A program made the translations under genes and the position numbers. Shown piece after piece: positions 1-9,634 of a DNA stretch of 35,364 bases; position 1 is the first letter of the stretch, and every line of letters starts with the position of its first letter. The notes under the pieces were generated by a model. That model worked only from the letters and a program-made list of their open reading frames with translations. It had not been told where the DNA came from and did no database searches. The DNA is taken from positions 1 through 35,364 of the forward strand of contig CAJAES010000025.1 of assembly GCA_903938815.1 (NCBI GenBank), in the 5' to 3' direction. This stretch comes from an uncultured beta proteobacterium (GTDB lineage Bacteria > Pseudomonadota > Gammaproteobacteria > Burkholderiales > Burkholderiaceae_C).

Positions 1-1269
1 GACGAAGATGGTGGTCGTGGAGCGACGCTGACGGTAGCGGCGCACGTGGAAATCCTCGGGGCGCACGCGGATCAGCGGGCCGGCGCCCGCCCCGGCGGCA
101 TCCGCCGCCAGGCTGCGGCGCAGGCGCTGCCAGGGCGCCGCTGCGCGCAGGGTCTCGATGAGATCCAGCCTTTGCCCGGCCCGCGGCTCGCCGCGCTTGA
201 CGCCGGCCGGACGTCCGCGCGTGGTGCCGCGCTGCCAGTCGCCAGCCTTGCCGTCGTCGCCGCGCGTGCGGCCGGCCTCGGCGGCCTTCAGGCGCGCCAG
301 CAGGTCGGGGGGCAGCGCCGCGACGGCGGCTTCGAGCACCTGATCCTCCAGCGGCCGCTCCTCGCCCTCGCCCTCCACCGGAGGTTCTGGCGGCGATTCC
401 GACGGCGGGGGCGGCGGAGCTTCGGCATCGGGCGGCGGCGCGGGCGGCTCTTCCGGCGCCGGCAGCCGCGTGGCGCGCGGCGCCAGCACCAGGCGGGCGG
501 CGACCACCGCGTCGTCGTGATCGACCGTGTCGCGGCCGGCGAGTGCCGCGTGGCGCCGCGCCACGGCCAGGGCCAGCATCGGCGCACGCAGCGAATCGAT
601 GCCAAGCTGGGCAGCCACGCCGCACAGCGCCTCGATCACGCCCTCCTCGGCCCGCACGCCCGGCAGGCGCGCACGCGCGGCAGCGATCTCCGGGGCGTCG
701 AGGCCGAAATCCTCGGCAGCCACGCGCGGCGGCAGGGCGCTCAGGTCGAGCCAGATGGCCAGACGCTCGGCCAGCGCGGCGGGCGCGTGCTCGTCGGCCT
801 GGGCGCCTTCGTCGAGCGCCACCACCGCCAGCCGCGCGGGCCACACGGCGGCGAAGCCTTCGCGTTCGATCGCCAGCTCGCCGCGGTCCAGCACCGAAGC
901 CAGACGCGCCGCCGTGCCCGGCGACAGCCGCTCGGCCATGGCGGCCAGCAGCACGCGGCCGTCGGCGCGCGCCAGCAGGCCGGGTTCGGCGACGGGGCGG
1001 CCGGTGCGCAGCGTGGCGGTGAGATCCAGGCCGCCGAGAAGCCGGTCGTCGCGGATGCCCAGCGGAACGCGCAGAGGCGGCGTGTCGGCGCCGAGCAGGC
1101 GCGTCAGCAGGGCGAGCCAGGCATCGCGCACCGGCCCGGCGGACGCGCGCAACTGCACACCGCCGCAGCCCCAGGGCGCGACGGCCAGCAGCGCGGCCGA
1201 CAGGGCGGCATCGGCCCAGGCCTTCGCGGCCGGGCTGGCCTCGTCGGCGGGGGCCTCGGCGTCCTTCAC
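1..1269 (-). CDS. bchD: Magnesium chelatase subunit D, BchD (3' end cut by window edge)
   Basis: Subunit of the ATP-dependent Mg chelatase (BchH-I-D) that inserts Mg2+ into protoporphyrin IX, the first committed step of bacteriochlorophyll synthesis. 423 codons are visible and run off the left edge. The start is GTG at 1269, overlapping the bchI stop (GTGA), with no in-frame ATG for well over 100 codons, so translational coupling to bchI is likely. Seen in order: an N-terminal AAA+-like half lacking a good Walker A (usual for BchD), then a long acidic proline-rich linker (roughly residues 260-310, runs of PPAPPP and PPPPSESPPEPP), then the start of the von Willebrand A domain (RVRPEDFHVRRYRQ, then TTTIFV). 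The MIDAS metal-site residues should lie just beyond the edge. The linker and the RVRPEDFHVRRYRQ block are typical of BchD/ChlD. The identity is firm; only the C-terminal part is missing. Confidence 0.93.
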   Translation of the reverse strand, partial: MKDAEAPADEASPAAKAWADAALSAALLAVAPWGCGGVQLRASAGPVRDAWLALLTRLLGADTPPLRVPLGIRDDRLLGGLDLTATLRTGRPVAEPGLLARADGRVLLAAMAERLSPGTAARLASVLDRGELAIEREGFAAVWPARLAVVALDEGAQADEHAPAALAERLAIWLDLSALPPRVAAEDFGLDAPEIAAARARLPGVRAEEGVIEALCGVAAQLGIDSLRAPMLALAVARRHAALAGRDTVDHDDAVVAARLVLAPRATRLPAPEEPPAPPPDAEAPPPPPSESPPEPPVEGEGEERPLEDQVLEAAVAALPPDLLARLKAAEAGRTRGDDGKAGDWQRGTTRGRPAGVKRGEPRAGQRLDLIETLRAAAPWQRLRRSLAADAAGAGAGPLIRVRPEDFHVRRYRQRRSTTTIFV

Positions 1270-2264
1270 GCCCCGAACAGCTCCGCCACGGCGCGGTCCA
1301 CGCGCGTGCCCGAGCCGGTGTCGTCGAGCGGGTTGCGGCGCAGGCGGTGGCGCAACGCCGGTGCAGCCACGCGGCGCAGCTGCGCGTCGCCCACCACCTT
1401 CACGCCGTCCAGTGCGGCCAGGGCGCGCGCGGCGCGCATCACGGTGAGCTCACCCCGCAGGCCGTCGGTGCCCAGGGCCATGCAGAGTTGGGCCGCACGC
1501 TCCAGCGCTGCATCGGGCACGCTCACATCGGGCAGGCGCTTGCGCGCGGCGACGATCTTGCGGCGCAGCTTGTCGTCCTCCGGCGCCCACTGCGCGGTGA
1601 AGGCGGCGGGGTCGCGCTCGAAGTTGTCGCGGCGGCGCACGACCTCGATGCGGTTGGGCAGGTCCTGCGGGGTCCGCACTTCCACCGACAGGCCGAAGCG
1701 GTCGAGCAGCTGCGGGCGCAGTTCACCCTCTTCGGGGTTGCCGCTGCCCACCAGCACGAAGCGCGCGGGGTGGCGCACCGAGAGCCCCTCCCGCTCGACG
1801 ACGTTCTCGCCGGAGGCGGCGACGTCGATCAGCAGGTCGACCAGGTGGTCCTCGAGCAGGTTCACCTCGTCGATGTAGAGGAAGCCGCGGTTGGCGCGCG
1901 CCAGCAGCCCGGGCTCGAAGGCCTTGACGCCCTGGGTGAGCGCGCGCTCCAGATCGAGCGCCCCGACCACGCGGTCTTCGGTCGCGCCCAGCGGCAGGTC
2001 GACCACGGGCACAGGCACCAGATGTGTCTTCAGGACGGCGCCGCCGCCGGGCTCGAGCGCGGGGTCGCGCTGGTACGGGCAACCGAGCACGGCCTTCATC
2101 TTGGGCAGCAGGGCCGCCAGCGCCCGGACGGCCGTGGACTTGCCAGTGCCCCGGTCCCCGAAGACGAGCACGCCGCCGACGCTGGGGTCGACGGCGGCGA
2201 TCAGGATCGCGAGCTTCATCTCGTCCTGACCGACGATGGCGGAAAACGGAAACGCGACAGCCAT
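1266..2264 (-). CDS. bchI: Magnesium chelatase ATPase subunit I, BchI
   Basis: AAA+ ATPase of Mg chelatase; with BchD it forms the double-ring motor that drives BchH to insert Mg2+ into protoporphyrin IX in the cytoplasm. 332 aa, within the family's usual length. The start is ATG at 2264, preceded by GGTGAG five bases upstream; the open frame extends further upstream but lacks family sequence. Visible motifs: Walker A GDRGTGKST at residues 36-44, Walker B LYIDEVNLL, the ENVVEREGLSVRHPARF loop, the sensor-1 segment GSGNPEEGELRPQLLDRFG, and a C-terminal RRNPLDDTGSGTRV. It overlaps bchD by four bases and probably heads a bchI-bchD operon. It is divergent from the glutaredoxin-like gene, with 97 bases between the two start codons. 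Confidence 0.96.
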   Translation of the reverse strand: MAVAFPFSAIVGQDEMKLAILIAAVDPSVGGVLVFGDRGTGKSTAVRALAALLPKMKAVLGCPYQRDPALEPGGGAVLKTHLVPVPVVDLPLGATEDRVVGALDLERALTQGVKAFEPGLLARANRGFLYIDEVNLLEDHLVDLLIDVAASGENVVEREGLSVRHPARFVLVGSGNPEEGELRPQLLDRFGLSVEVRTPQDLPNRIEVVRRRDNFERDPAAFTAQWAPEDDKLRRKIVAARKRLPDVSVPDAALERAAQLCMALGTDGLRGELTVMRAARALAALDGVKVVGDAQLRRVAAPALRHRLRRNPLDDTGSGTRVDRAVAELFGA

Positions 2265-2361
2265 GGACTCACCGACAGTGTTGACAGCACGGGAAGTATC
2301 GCCCAACAGACAGTGCATCTGTCCATCCGGCCTGACGCCTACGGCTGCTACGCTCGCAGCC
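2265..2361. promoter_or_regulatory. Divergent intergenic region bchI / glutaredoxin-like gene
   Basis: A 97-base space between two divergent start codons must hold both promoters. A TTGACA hexamer lies at 2281-2286 on the plus strand, but no good -10 follows at 16-18 bases. I looked for the PpsR/CrtJ consensus TGT-N12-ACA that controls many bch genes and found no exact copy; the nearest is TGT at 2320-2322 followed 12 bases later by ACG. Regulation of bchI is therefore not readable here. Confidence 0.35.
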
Positions 2362-2727
2362 ATGTCACGCCCCATCCTCGATGAATCCGCCCTCCATCCC
2401 GCCATCCGCGAACGTGTCGCCAAGCAGCACGCCGCATTGCTGAAGGAGGCCCAGTCGGCCGTCGCCACGAACCCCGTCGTGGTGTTCGGCATGGCGGGCA
2501 ACCCCTTTGTGCGCAAGGCCCGAAAGGCGCTGGACGCTGCCGGTGTCGCGCACGTCGACATCGACCACGGCGGCTACTTCAGCCAGTGGCGCGAGCGCAA
2601 CGCGCTGAAGCTCTGGACGGGCTGGCCCACCTTTCCGATGGTCTTCGTCAAGGGTGTCCTGGTCGGGGGCGCCGACGACCTGGCAGGCCTGATTGCGCGG
2701 GGAGAACTCAAAAAATTGCTCGGTTGA
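2362..2727 (+). CDS. Glutaredoxin-fold (Grx4-like) protein lacking all cysteines
   Basis: 121 aa, starting at ATG 2362; a longer open frame upstream overlaps the bchI promoter and is unlikely to be used. The architecture follows monothiol glutaredoxins: a helical N-terminus, the strand VVVFGMAGNPF, the cis-proline segment WPTFPMVFVKGVLVGGADD, and a C-terminal helix. In Grx4 the CGFS active site follows the first strand and binds glutathione or a shared Fe-S cluster; here that position reads FVRK, the glutathione-binding lysine is also absent, and the whole protein contains no cysteine. It cannot be a dithiol or monothiol redox catalyst or ligate an Fe-S cluster through cysteine. A scaffold or regulatory role is possible but unproven. 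It is divergent from bchI and followed by cheZ. Confidence 0.8.
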   Translation: MSRPILDESALHPAIRERVAKQHAALLKEAQSAVATNPVVVFGMAGNPFVRKARKALDAAGVAHVDIDHGGYFSQWRERNALKLWTGWPTFPMVFVKGVLVGGADDLAGLIARGELKKLLG

Positions 2728-2766
2728 GGGACCGCGGGGCTCAACTCCGGCCGCCGGATGCCGATG

Positions 2767-2800
2767 GATCACTTCAGCGCTGCCGTCACGACAAGTGATC
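2767..2800. repeat. 8-bp inverted repeat between glutaredoxin-like gene and cheZ
   Basis: GATCACTT at 2767-2774 and AAGTGATC at 2793-2800 are perfect inverted copies with an 18-base loop. It lies 40 bases after the upstream stop codon. No T-run follows, so it may be a weak terminator or an operator for cheZ; the sequence does not decide. Confidence 0.45.
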
Positions 2801-2869
2801 GGCGGAGTGAAACGAGATCCGCGGAGACGCACATGAACGACAAGACAGCCTCGGTCTGGACGAAATGCC

Positions 2870-3487
2870 ATGAATAGCGAGCCCGGCATGGTCACGAACG
2901 AGGTCTACGACGAACTCGGGCACGTCGCCCGCCAGCTGCACAGCGCCGTGATGCAACTCGGCCAGGACGGCCACCTGCAGCGCATGGCCAGCGACATCCC
3001 TGACGCCCGCGAGCGGCTGCAGTATGTCGGCCAGCTCACCGAGCGCGCCGCGCACCGGGTGCTGGGCCTCGTGGAAGCCGCTCAGCCCGCCTGCCAGGCA
3101 CTGCAGGACGACGCCGGCGCGCTGTCGGCCCGCCTCCAGGCTGCCGCAGGAGCCGCCGTGCTCACGCGCGAGCAGGCCGCGCTGCTCGAGGAGGCGCGCA
3201 GCTTCGTCGAGCGCACCGCCGCCGCCGCTGCCACGCAGAACGAGACCCTGGGCCAGATCATGCTGAGCCAGGATTTCCAGGACCTTTCGGGCCAGGTGAT
3301 CCAGAAGGTGGTGAACATCATCACCCAGACCGAGGACCAGCTGCTGAAGATGCTGCTCAGGCACGCGCCGATGCAGGTTTCCGACCTCAAGGCCAACGAC
3401 GGCCGGGACCTGCAGGGCCCGCAGGTCGAGGGCAAGGCCCTGGAGCAGGGCGACGTGGACGACCTGCTCGCCTCGCTGGGGTTCTGA
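2870..3487 (+). CDS. cheZ: Chemotaxis protein phosphatase CheZ
   Basis: CheZ dephosphorylates CheY-P and so ends the signal from the chemotaxis kinase to the flagellar motor. 205 aa, almost entirely helical as expected for the long four-helix-bundle dimer. The catalytic stretch SQDFQDLSGQVIQKV is present at residues 133-147, with Asp138 and Gln142 matching the catalytic Asp143 and Gln147 of E. coli CheZ. The C-terminal CheY-binding tail DVDDLLASLGF is nearly identical to the enteric one. The start is ATG 2870; ATG at 2888 is an alternative. No cheY or other chemotaxis or flagellar gene lies next to it, which is unusual because cheY-cheZ are normally adjacent. A 14-codon open frame (2833-2877) overlaps the start. 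Confidence 0.93.
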   Translation: MNSEPGMVTNEVYDELGHVARQLHSAVMQLGQDGHLQRMASDIPDARERLQYVGQLTERAAHRVLGLVEAAQPACQALQDDAGALSARLQAAAGAAVLTREQAALLEEARSFVERTAAAAATQNETLGQIMLSQDFQDLSGQVIQKVVNIITQTEDQLLKMLLRHAPMQVSDLKANDGRDLQGPQVEGKALEQGDVDDLLASLGF

Positions 3488-3517
3488 ACGCCCCGGTCGG
3501 GGATAGCATCCTGGCGC

Positions 3518-4519
3518 ATGAGCCAGGCTGAACCGAACCGCCATCGTCGCACCGTCATCGCTGCCGGCGCCCTGTCCGCGCTGGGCGCCCTGGGCGTGGG
3601 CGGGGTCGCGCGGGGCCAGACCCGCTTTCCCGACCGCCCCGTCTCGCTGCTGGTGCCCTTCGGCCCCGGCGGCATTGCCGACCTGACCGCCCGCGCCGTG
3701 GCCGAGGGCATGGCGCGCACCCTCGGGCAGCCCGTGGTGGTGGAGAACAAGCCCAGCGCCGGCAGCATCGTCGCCAGCCAGGCGGTAGCCGCCGCGCGGC
3801 CCGACGGGCACACGCTGCTGCTGATGAGCAACGGCAACGCCGTCAGCGTGGGGCTGTTCCGCAAGCTGCCCTACGACACGCTGAAGGATTTCGCGCCCAT
3901 CACCACGCTGGGCTACTTCGACCTCGGCCTGTTCGTGCCGGCGGGCTCGCGCTTCAGGAGCCTGGCCGAGGTGCTGGCGCATGCCCGCGCCAACCCGGGC
4001 AGGCTGAACGTGGGCACCGTGGCGCCCGGCAGCACGCAGCACCTGGCCGCCAAGCTGTTCGAGACGGTGGCCGGCATCGACATGCTGGTGGTGCCTTACC
4101 GCGCCTCGCCCGCCGTGCTGTCGGCGCTGCGCAGCGGCGAGATCGACCTCGCCTTCGAGATCGTCGGCCCGATGGTGCCGCAGGTGGCGGGCGGCGTGGT
4201 GCGCGCTCTGGCGGTCACCTCCGGGCAGCCGAACCCGGCGCTGCCCGGCGTGCCGACGGTGCAGCAGGCGGGCTTGCCCGGCTACGACGTCGCCTCTTGG
4301 AACGCGCTGGCAGCCCCGGCCGGCACACCCGCCGACGTCATCGAGAAGATCAACCTGGCCGCGCGCGCCGCCATCGACTCCCCCGCGGTGCGGGACAAGC
4401 TGGGCCGCCTGGGCATGCGGCTGGCGGGCAGCACGCCGGCGGAACTGCAGGCACTGCTGGAGGGCGAGATACGCCGCTGGGGCGGGGTCATCAGGGCGGC
4501 GAAGATCGAGCCGGAGTGA
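3518..4519 (+). CDS. Bug-family (TctC) periplasmic solute receptor
   Basis: Tripartite tricarboxylate transporter substrate-binding protein, a very expanded family in Burkholderiales that binds carboxylates in the periplasm. 333 aa, usual length. The N-terminus has a twin-arginine-like signal (HRRTVIAAGALSALGALG, cleavage probably near VARGQ). Family motifs are visible: FPDRPVSLLVPFGPGGIADL, the VVENKPSAG block, ARPDGHTLL, and a C-terminal ending KIEPE. No TctA/TctB membrane partners are nearby, so it is an orphan receptor, as most Bug proteins are. The ligand cannot be predicted. A 9-bp tandem repeat tract follows the stop codon. Confidence 0.92.
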   Translation: MSQAEPNRHRRTVIAAGALSALGALGVGGVARGQTRFPDRPVSLLVPFGPGGIADLTARAVAEGMARTLGQPVVVENKPSAGSIVASQAVAAARPDGHTLLLMSNGNAVSVGLFRKLPYDTLKDFAPITTLGYFDLGLFVPAGSRFRSLAEVLAHARANPGRLNVGTVAPGSTQHLAAKLFETVAGIDMLVVPYRASPAVLSALRSGEIDLAFEIVGPMVPQVAGGVVRALAVTSGQPNPALPGVPTVQQAGLPGYDVASWNALAAPAGTPADVIEKINLAARAAIDSPAVRDKLGRLGMRLAGSTPAELQALLEGEIRRWGGVIRAAKIEPE

Positions 4520-4541
4520 GGCGGCGCCGTCCGGGCGATCC

Positions 4542-4595
4542 TGGCAATACCGGCAATACCGGCAATATCGGCAAGCAGGGCAAGAAGGGCAAGAA
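4542..4595. repeat. 9-bp tandem repeat, six copies
   Basis: Units are tggcaatac, cggcaatac, cggcaatat, cggcaagca, gggcaagaa, gggcaagaa, followed by ggg. The tract lies between the convergent stops of the Bug gene (4519) and cbbR (4628). In one plus-strand frame it would read as Gly-X-X triplets (NTGNTGNIGKQGKKGKKG), but that frame is only a shadow of the Bug gene upstream, so I treat the tract as non-coding. Confidence 0.85.
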
Positions 4596-4627
4596 GGGAT
4601 AGCGGACCGGATCCAGCGGTCACCGTC

Positions 4628-5554
4628 TCACCCCAGCAGCGCCCGGTCGTGCTCGGCCAGATGGGCTTCGCCGTGCTCCAGGATGAAGTAGCGCAGAGCC
4701 TCGGCAGCGGGTGAGAGGGTCTTGCCCGCCATGTGCACCACGTTCCAGGTGCGCATGATGGGCGTGCCTTCCACGGGCACGATGGCCAGGAGGCCGCTGC
4801 GCAGCTCCAGCCCCACGGTGTGCAGCGACAGGAAACTCAGCCCCATGCCGGCCATCACGGCCTGCTTGATGGTCTCGTTGCTGGGCATCTCCATCACGAT
4901 GCGGGGTGCGAGATGGCAAGCCTCGAAGAAATCCTCCATGTGCTTGCGGGTGCCGGAGCCGGGCTCGCGCGCGATGAAGGGCACACCTTCCAGATCGGCC
5001 GGCGACACCGGGCCCACGCGCGACAGCGGATGCTGCGGCGGCGCCACGAAGACCTGCGGGTGCGCCGCGAAGGGCTCCGCCCGCGTGGCCATCTCCCGTG
5101 GCGGGCGGCCCATCACGGCCAGGTCGATCTCGTTGCCGCGCAGCAGCGCCAGCAGCTGCTCGCGGTTCGCCGAGACCTGAAGGCGCACCTCGACCGCCGG
5201 GTGCTCCTCGCGAAACCGCGCCAGCAGCCGGGGCACGAAGTACTTGGCCGTGCTGACGAGGCCGATGTCCAGGCGGCCGGCCTCGACGTGCTTGAGCCGC
5301 GCCATCGCGTCCTCGGCGTCCTTCAGGGCCGCGAGCACGCGGCGCGCGTGCAGGAGCAGGTACTCACCCCCGGTGGTCAGCGACACCTGCCGCCCGGCAC
5401 GCTCGAACAGCGGCAGGCCGACCGCGGCCTCCAGTTCCTTGACCTGCATGGTCACGGCCGGCGGCGTGAGGTGCAGCGCCTCGGCGGCGCGCACGAAGCT
5501 CAGGCGCCGCGCGACCTCGGTGAAGACCCTCAACTGCCGCAAGGTGACGTTCAA
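4628..5554 (-). CDS. cbbR: LysR-type regulator of the cbb operon, CbbR
   Basis: LysR-family activator of Calvin-cycle genes; family members sense metabolites such as RuBP, PEP or NADPH. 308 aa. The winged helix-turn-helix is at residues 1-60 (TLRQLRVFTEVARRLSF, then LHLTPPAVTMQVKELEAAVG), followed by a two-lobed effector domain (SANREQLLALLRGNEIDLAVMG; EPGSGTRKHMEDFF), all close to CbbR of chemo- and photoautotrophic proteobacteria. The start codon is TTG at 5554: an in-frame TGA lies two codons upstream and the family's N-terminal block begins at once, so no other start fits. It is divergent from cbbL. The start codon abuts the inverted repeat proposed as its operator, which suggests autoregulation. 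Confidence 0.93.
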   Translation of the reverse strand: MNVTLRQLRVFTEVARRLSFVRAAEALHLTPPAVTMQVKELEAAVGLPLFERAGRQVSLTTGGEYLLLHARRVLAALKDAEDAMARLKHVEAGRLDIGLVSTAKYFVPRLLARFREEHPAVEVRLQVSANREQLLALLRGNEIDLAVMGRPPREMATRAEPFAAHPQVFVAPPQHPLSRVGPVSPADLEGVPFIAREPGSGTRKHMEDFFEACHLAPRIVMEMPSNETIKQAVMAGMGLSFLSLHTVGLELRSGLLAIVPVEGTPIMRTWNVVHMAGKTLSPAAEALRYFILEHGEAHLAEHDRALLG

Positions 5555-5555
5555 G

Positions 5556-7114
<1,559 letters not shown>

Positions 7115-7126
7115 GGAGCCACCACC

Positions 7127-7561
7127 ATGATGACCAACCCGACCGGCCGGCTGACCCAGGGCCAGTTCAGCTTCCTGCCCGACCTGACCGACGCAGAGAT
7201 CACGCTGCAGATCGAGTACGGCCTGCGAAAGGGCTATGCGTGGAGCGTGGAATACACCGACGACCCGCACCCGCGCAACACCTACTGGGAGATGTACGGC
7301 AACCCGATGTTCGACCTGGCCGACGCCGCCGGCGTGATGGTGGAACTGCAGGCCTGCCGAAAGACTTTCCCGAACCACTACATCCGGATGATGGCCTTCG
7401 ACAGCACCCGCAACGTCGAGACCATCGCGATGAGCTTCATCGTCAACCGCCCGGCCAGCGAGCCCGGCTTCGGCGTGGCGCGCCAGGAGATCAACGGGCG
7501 CTCGATGCGCTACACGATCCACAGCTACGCCACCGACAAGCCGGAAGCCGAGCGCTATTGA
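7127..7561 (+). CDS. cbbS: RuBisCO small subunit, red-like
   Basis: Small subunit capping the L8 core of form I RuBisCO. 144 aa, longer than green-type small subunits because red-like forms carry a C-terminal beta-hairpin extension; that tail is visible as [31 protein letters not shown]. Core motifs: [49 protein letters not shown] 7127 is preceded by GGAG right after the cbbL stop; a second ATG directly follows it, so the exact first Met is uncertain by one codon. Confidence 0.97.
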   Translation: MMTNPTGRLTQGQFSFLPDLTDAEITLQIEYGLRKGYAWSVEYTDDPHPRNTYWEMYGNPMFDLADAAGVMVELQACRKTFPNHYIRMMAFDSTRNVETIAMSFIVNRPASEPGFGVARQEINGRSMRYTIHSYATDKPEAERY

Positions 7562-7574
7562 GCCCGGGGCCGCC

Positions 7575-8537
7575 ATGACCGCGCCGATGTACTCCATTCC
7601 CGGCAGCAGCGCACCGCAGGCGTCGGCGCAGGCCCAGGCCCAGACGCCTGCACCGGCGCCGGGTTCGGCGGCGTGCACCGTGGGCGATGTCCTGCGCGAG
7701 AGCCAGGTCGAGGCCGTGATGGACGAACTCGACCGCGACCTGGTGGGCCTGGCGCCGGTGAAGCAGCGCATCCGCGACATCTCGGCGCTGCTCGTCATCG
7801 ACCGGCTGCGGCGCAACCTCGGCCTGCATGCGCAGAACCCGAGCCTGCACATGTGCTTCACCGGCAACCCGGGCACCGGCAAGACGACGGTGGCGCTGCG
7901 CATGGCCGAGATCCTTCATCGCCTGGGCTATGTGCGCAAGGGCCATCTGGTGGCCGTGACGCGCGACGACCTCGTCGGCCAGTACATCGGCCACACCGCG
8001 CCCAAGACGAAGGAAGTGCTGAAGAAGGCGATGGGCGGCGTGCTGTTCATCGACGAGGCCTACTACCTCTACCGCCCCGAGAACGAGCGTGACTACGGCG
8101 CCGAGGCCATCGAGATCCTGCTGCAGGTGATGGAGAACCAGCGCGACGACCTGGTCGTCATCCTGGCCGGCTACAAGGACCGCATGGACACCTTCTTCCA
8201 GTCCAACCCCGGCCTGAGCAGCCGCATCGCGCACCACATCGACTTCCCCGACTATGCGGTGGACGAACTGCTGCAGATCGCAGGCAAGATGCTGCACGCC
8301 CAGCACTACCGCTTCGACACAGGCACCGAGGACGTGATGCGCCAGTACCTGGAACGCCGCATCGTGCAGCCGCACTTCGCCAACGCCCGCAGCGTGCGCA
8401 ACGCGCTCGACCGGGCGCGGCTGCGCCAGGCCAGCCGCCTGTTCGCGGACCGCGACCGCGAACTGACCGAGCACGATCTCACCACCATCACCGCGGCCGA
8501 CCTCCAGGCCAGCCGCGTGTTCCAGAACCCGAGCTGA
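7575..8537 (+). CDS. cbbX: Red-type RuBisCO activase CbbX (AAA+)
   Basis: Hexameric AAA+ remodeller that pulls the C-terminal tail of the red-like large subunit to release inhibitory sugar phosphates; itself activated by RuBP in known members. 320 aa. Walker [10 protein letters not shown] at residues 97-105, Walker [14 protein letters not shown] near 154-165, pore-loop region [16 protein letters not shown], and an arginine-finger region in the second half. The N-terminal 35 residues are a low-complexity Ala/Gln/Pro tail ([14 protein letters not shown]) likely to be disordered. Found with a red-like RuBisCO, as expected. It starts 13 bases after cbbS. Confidence 0.96.
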   Translation: MTAPMYSIPGSSAPQASAQAQAQTPAPAPGSAACTVGDVLRESQVEAVMDELDRDLVGLAPVKQRIRDISALLVIDRLRRNLGLHAQNPSLHMCFTGNPGTGKTTVALRMAEILHRLGYVRKGHLVAVTRDDLVGQYIGHTAPKTKEVLKKAMGGVLFIDEAYYLYRPENERDYGAEAIEILLQVMENQRDDLVVILAGYKDRMDTFFQSNPGLSSRIAHHIDFPDYAVDELLQIAGKMLHAQHYRFDTGTEDVMRQYLERRIVQPHFANARSVRNALDRARLRQASRLFADRDRELTEHDLTTITAADLQASRVFQNPS

Positions 8538-8548
8538 GGAAGAGCGCC

Positions 8549-9625
8549 ATGCCGCTATCGAAGAAGCGCACGCTGACGCAGTACCTGATCGAGCAGCGCC
8601 GGCGGTTCCCGCAGGCCAGCGGCGAACTCAACGCGCTGATCCTCGATGTCTCCATCGCCTGCAAGGCCATCGCGCGGCAGGTGGCGCTGGGCGCGCTGGC
8701 CGAGGCGCCCGAGGCGGGCACGGTCAACGTGCAGGGCGAGGAACAGAAGCCGCTGGACATCATCAGCAACGAGATGCTGATCCGGCAGACGGAGTGGTCG
8801 GGGCACATCGCGGGCATGGCCTCCGAAGAGATGGACGACCCCTACCAGGTGCCCGCCGAATACGCGCGCGGCAAGTACCTGCTGGTATTCGACCCGCTGG
8901 ACGGCAGCAGCAACCTCGACGTGAACGTCTCGGTGGGCAGCATCTTCTCGATCCTGCGGGCGCCGCAGGACGTCATCGATTCGGGCCGCGACGTGGTGGC
9001 GGCCGACTTCTTCCAGACGGGCTCGACACAGGTGGCCGCAGGCTACGCGCTGTACGGCCCGACGACGATGCTGGTGCTGACGGTCGGCAACGGCGTCGTG
9101 GGCTTCACGCTCGACCCCAACATCGGCGAATTCAAGCTGACGCATCCGGACATCCGGGTGCCTGCCGACACGAAGGAATTCGCCATCAACAGCTCCAACA
9201 GCCGCTTCTGGGAGCCGCCCGTGAAGCGCTACGTGGACGAATGCCTGGCCGGACAGACCGGGCCGCGCGGCAAGGACTTCAACATGCGCTGGATCGCCAG
9301 CATGGTGGCCGAGGCGCACCGCATCCTGATGCGCGGCGGCGTCTTCATGTACCCGCGCGACACCAAGGACCCGGCCAAGCCCGGGCGCCTGCGCCTGCTC
9401 TACGAGGCCAACCCCATCGGCTACGTGATGGAGCAGGCCGGTGGCCGCGCCAGCACCGGGCGCCAGCCGGTGCTGGGCGTGACGCCCACCTCGCTGCACC
9501 AGCGCATCGGCCTGGTGTTCGGCTCCAGGAACGAGGTCGAGCGCATCGAGCGCTACCACCACGAGCCGGCCAGCCAGGAAAAGAGCGCGCCCCTGTTCGC
9601 CGCACGCAGCCTCTTTCGCGACTGA
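8549..9625 (+). CDS. cbbF: Class I fructose-1,6-bisphosphatase
   Basis: Hydrolyses fructose-1,6-bisphosphate (and probably sedoheptulose-1,7-bisphosphate in cbb operons) during RuBP regeneration. 358 aa, slightly longer than enteric FBPase I. Metal and substrate motifs are intact: SEEMDDPY, the signature [39 protein letters not shown], and [18 protein letters not shown]. The start is ATG 8549 with a GAGGAAGAG ribosome-binding region. Between cbbX (11-base gap) and cbbP (9-base gap) in the operon. Confidence 0.97.
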   Translation: MPLSKKRTLTQYLIEQRRRFPQASGELNALILDVSIACKAIARQVALGALAEAPEAGTVNVQGEEQKPLDIISNEMLIRQTEWSGHIAGMASEEMDDPYQVPAEYARGKYLLVFDPLDGSSNLDVNVSVGSIFSILRAPQDVIDSGRDVVAADFFQTGSTQVAAGYALYGPTTMLVLTVGNGVVGFTLDPNIGEFKLTHPDIRVPADTKEFAINSSNSRFWEPPVKRYVDECLAGQTGPRGKDFNMRWIASMVAEAHRILMRGGVFMYPRDTKDPAKPGRLRLLYEANPIGYVMEQAGGRASTGRQPVLGVTPTSLHQRIGLVFGSRNEVERIERYHHEPASQEKSAPLFAARSLFRD

Positions 9626-9634
9626 AAGCACACC

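Noticed and set aside
46..1878. 610-codon open frame on the plus strand
   Set aside because: It is antisense to bchD and bchI and is a low-complexity Arg/Gly/Ala product of high GC; the minus-strand frames carry full family motifs.
2265..2361. PpsR/CrtJ operator upstream of bchI
   Set aside because: No exact TGT-N12-ACA is present; the nearest candidate ends ACG.
4297..4602. Collagen-like Gly-X-Y peptide frame
   Set aside because: Most of the frame overlaps the Bug gene out of frame; only the 9-bp repeat after the Bug stop gives the pattern.
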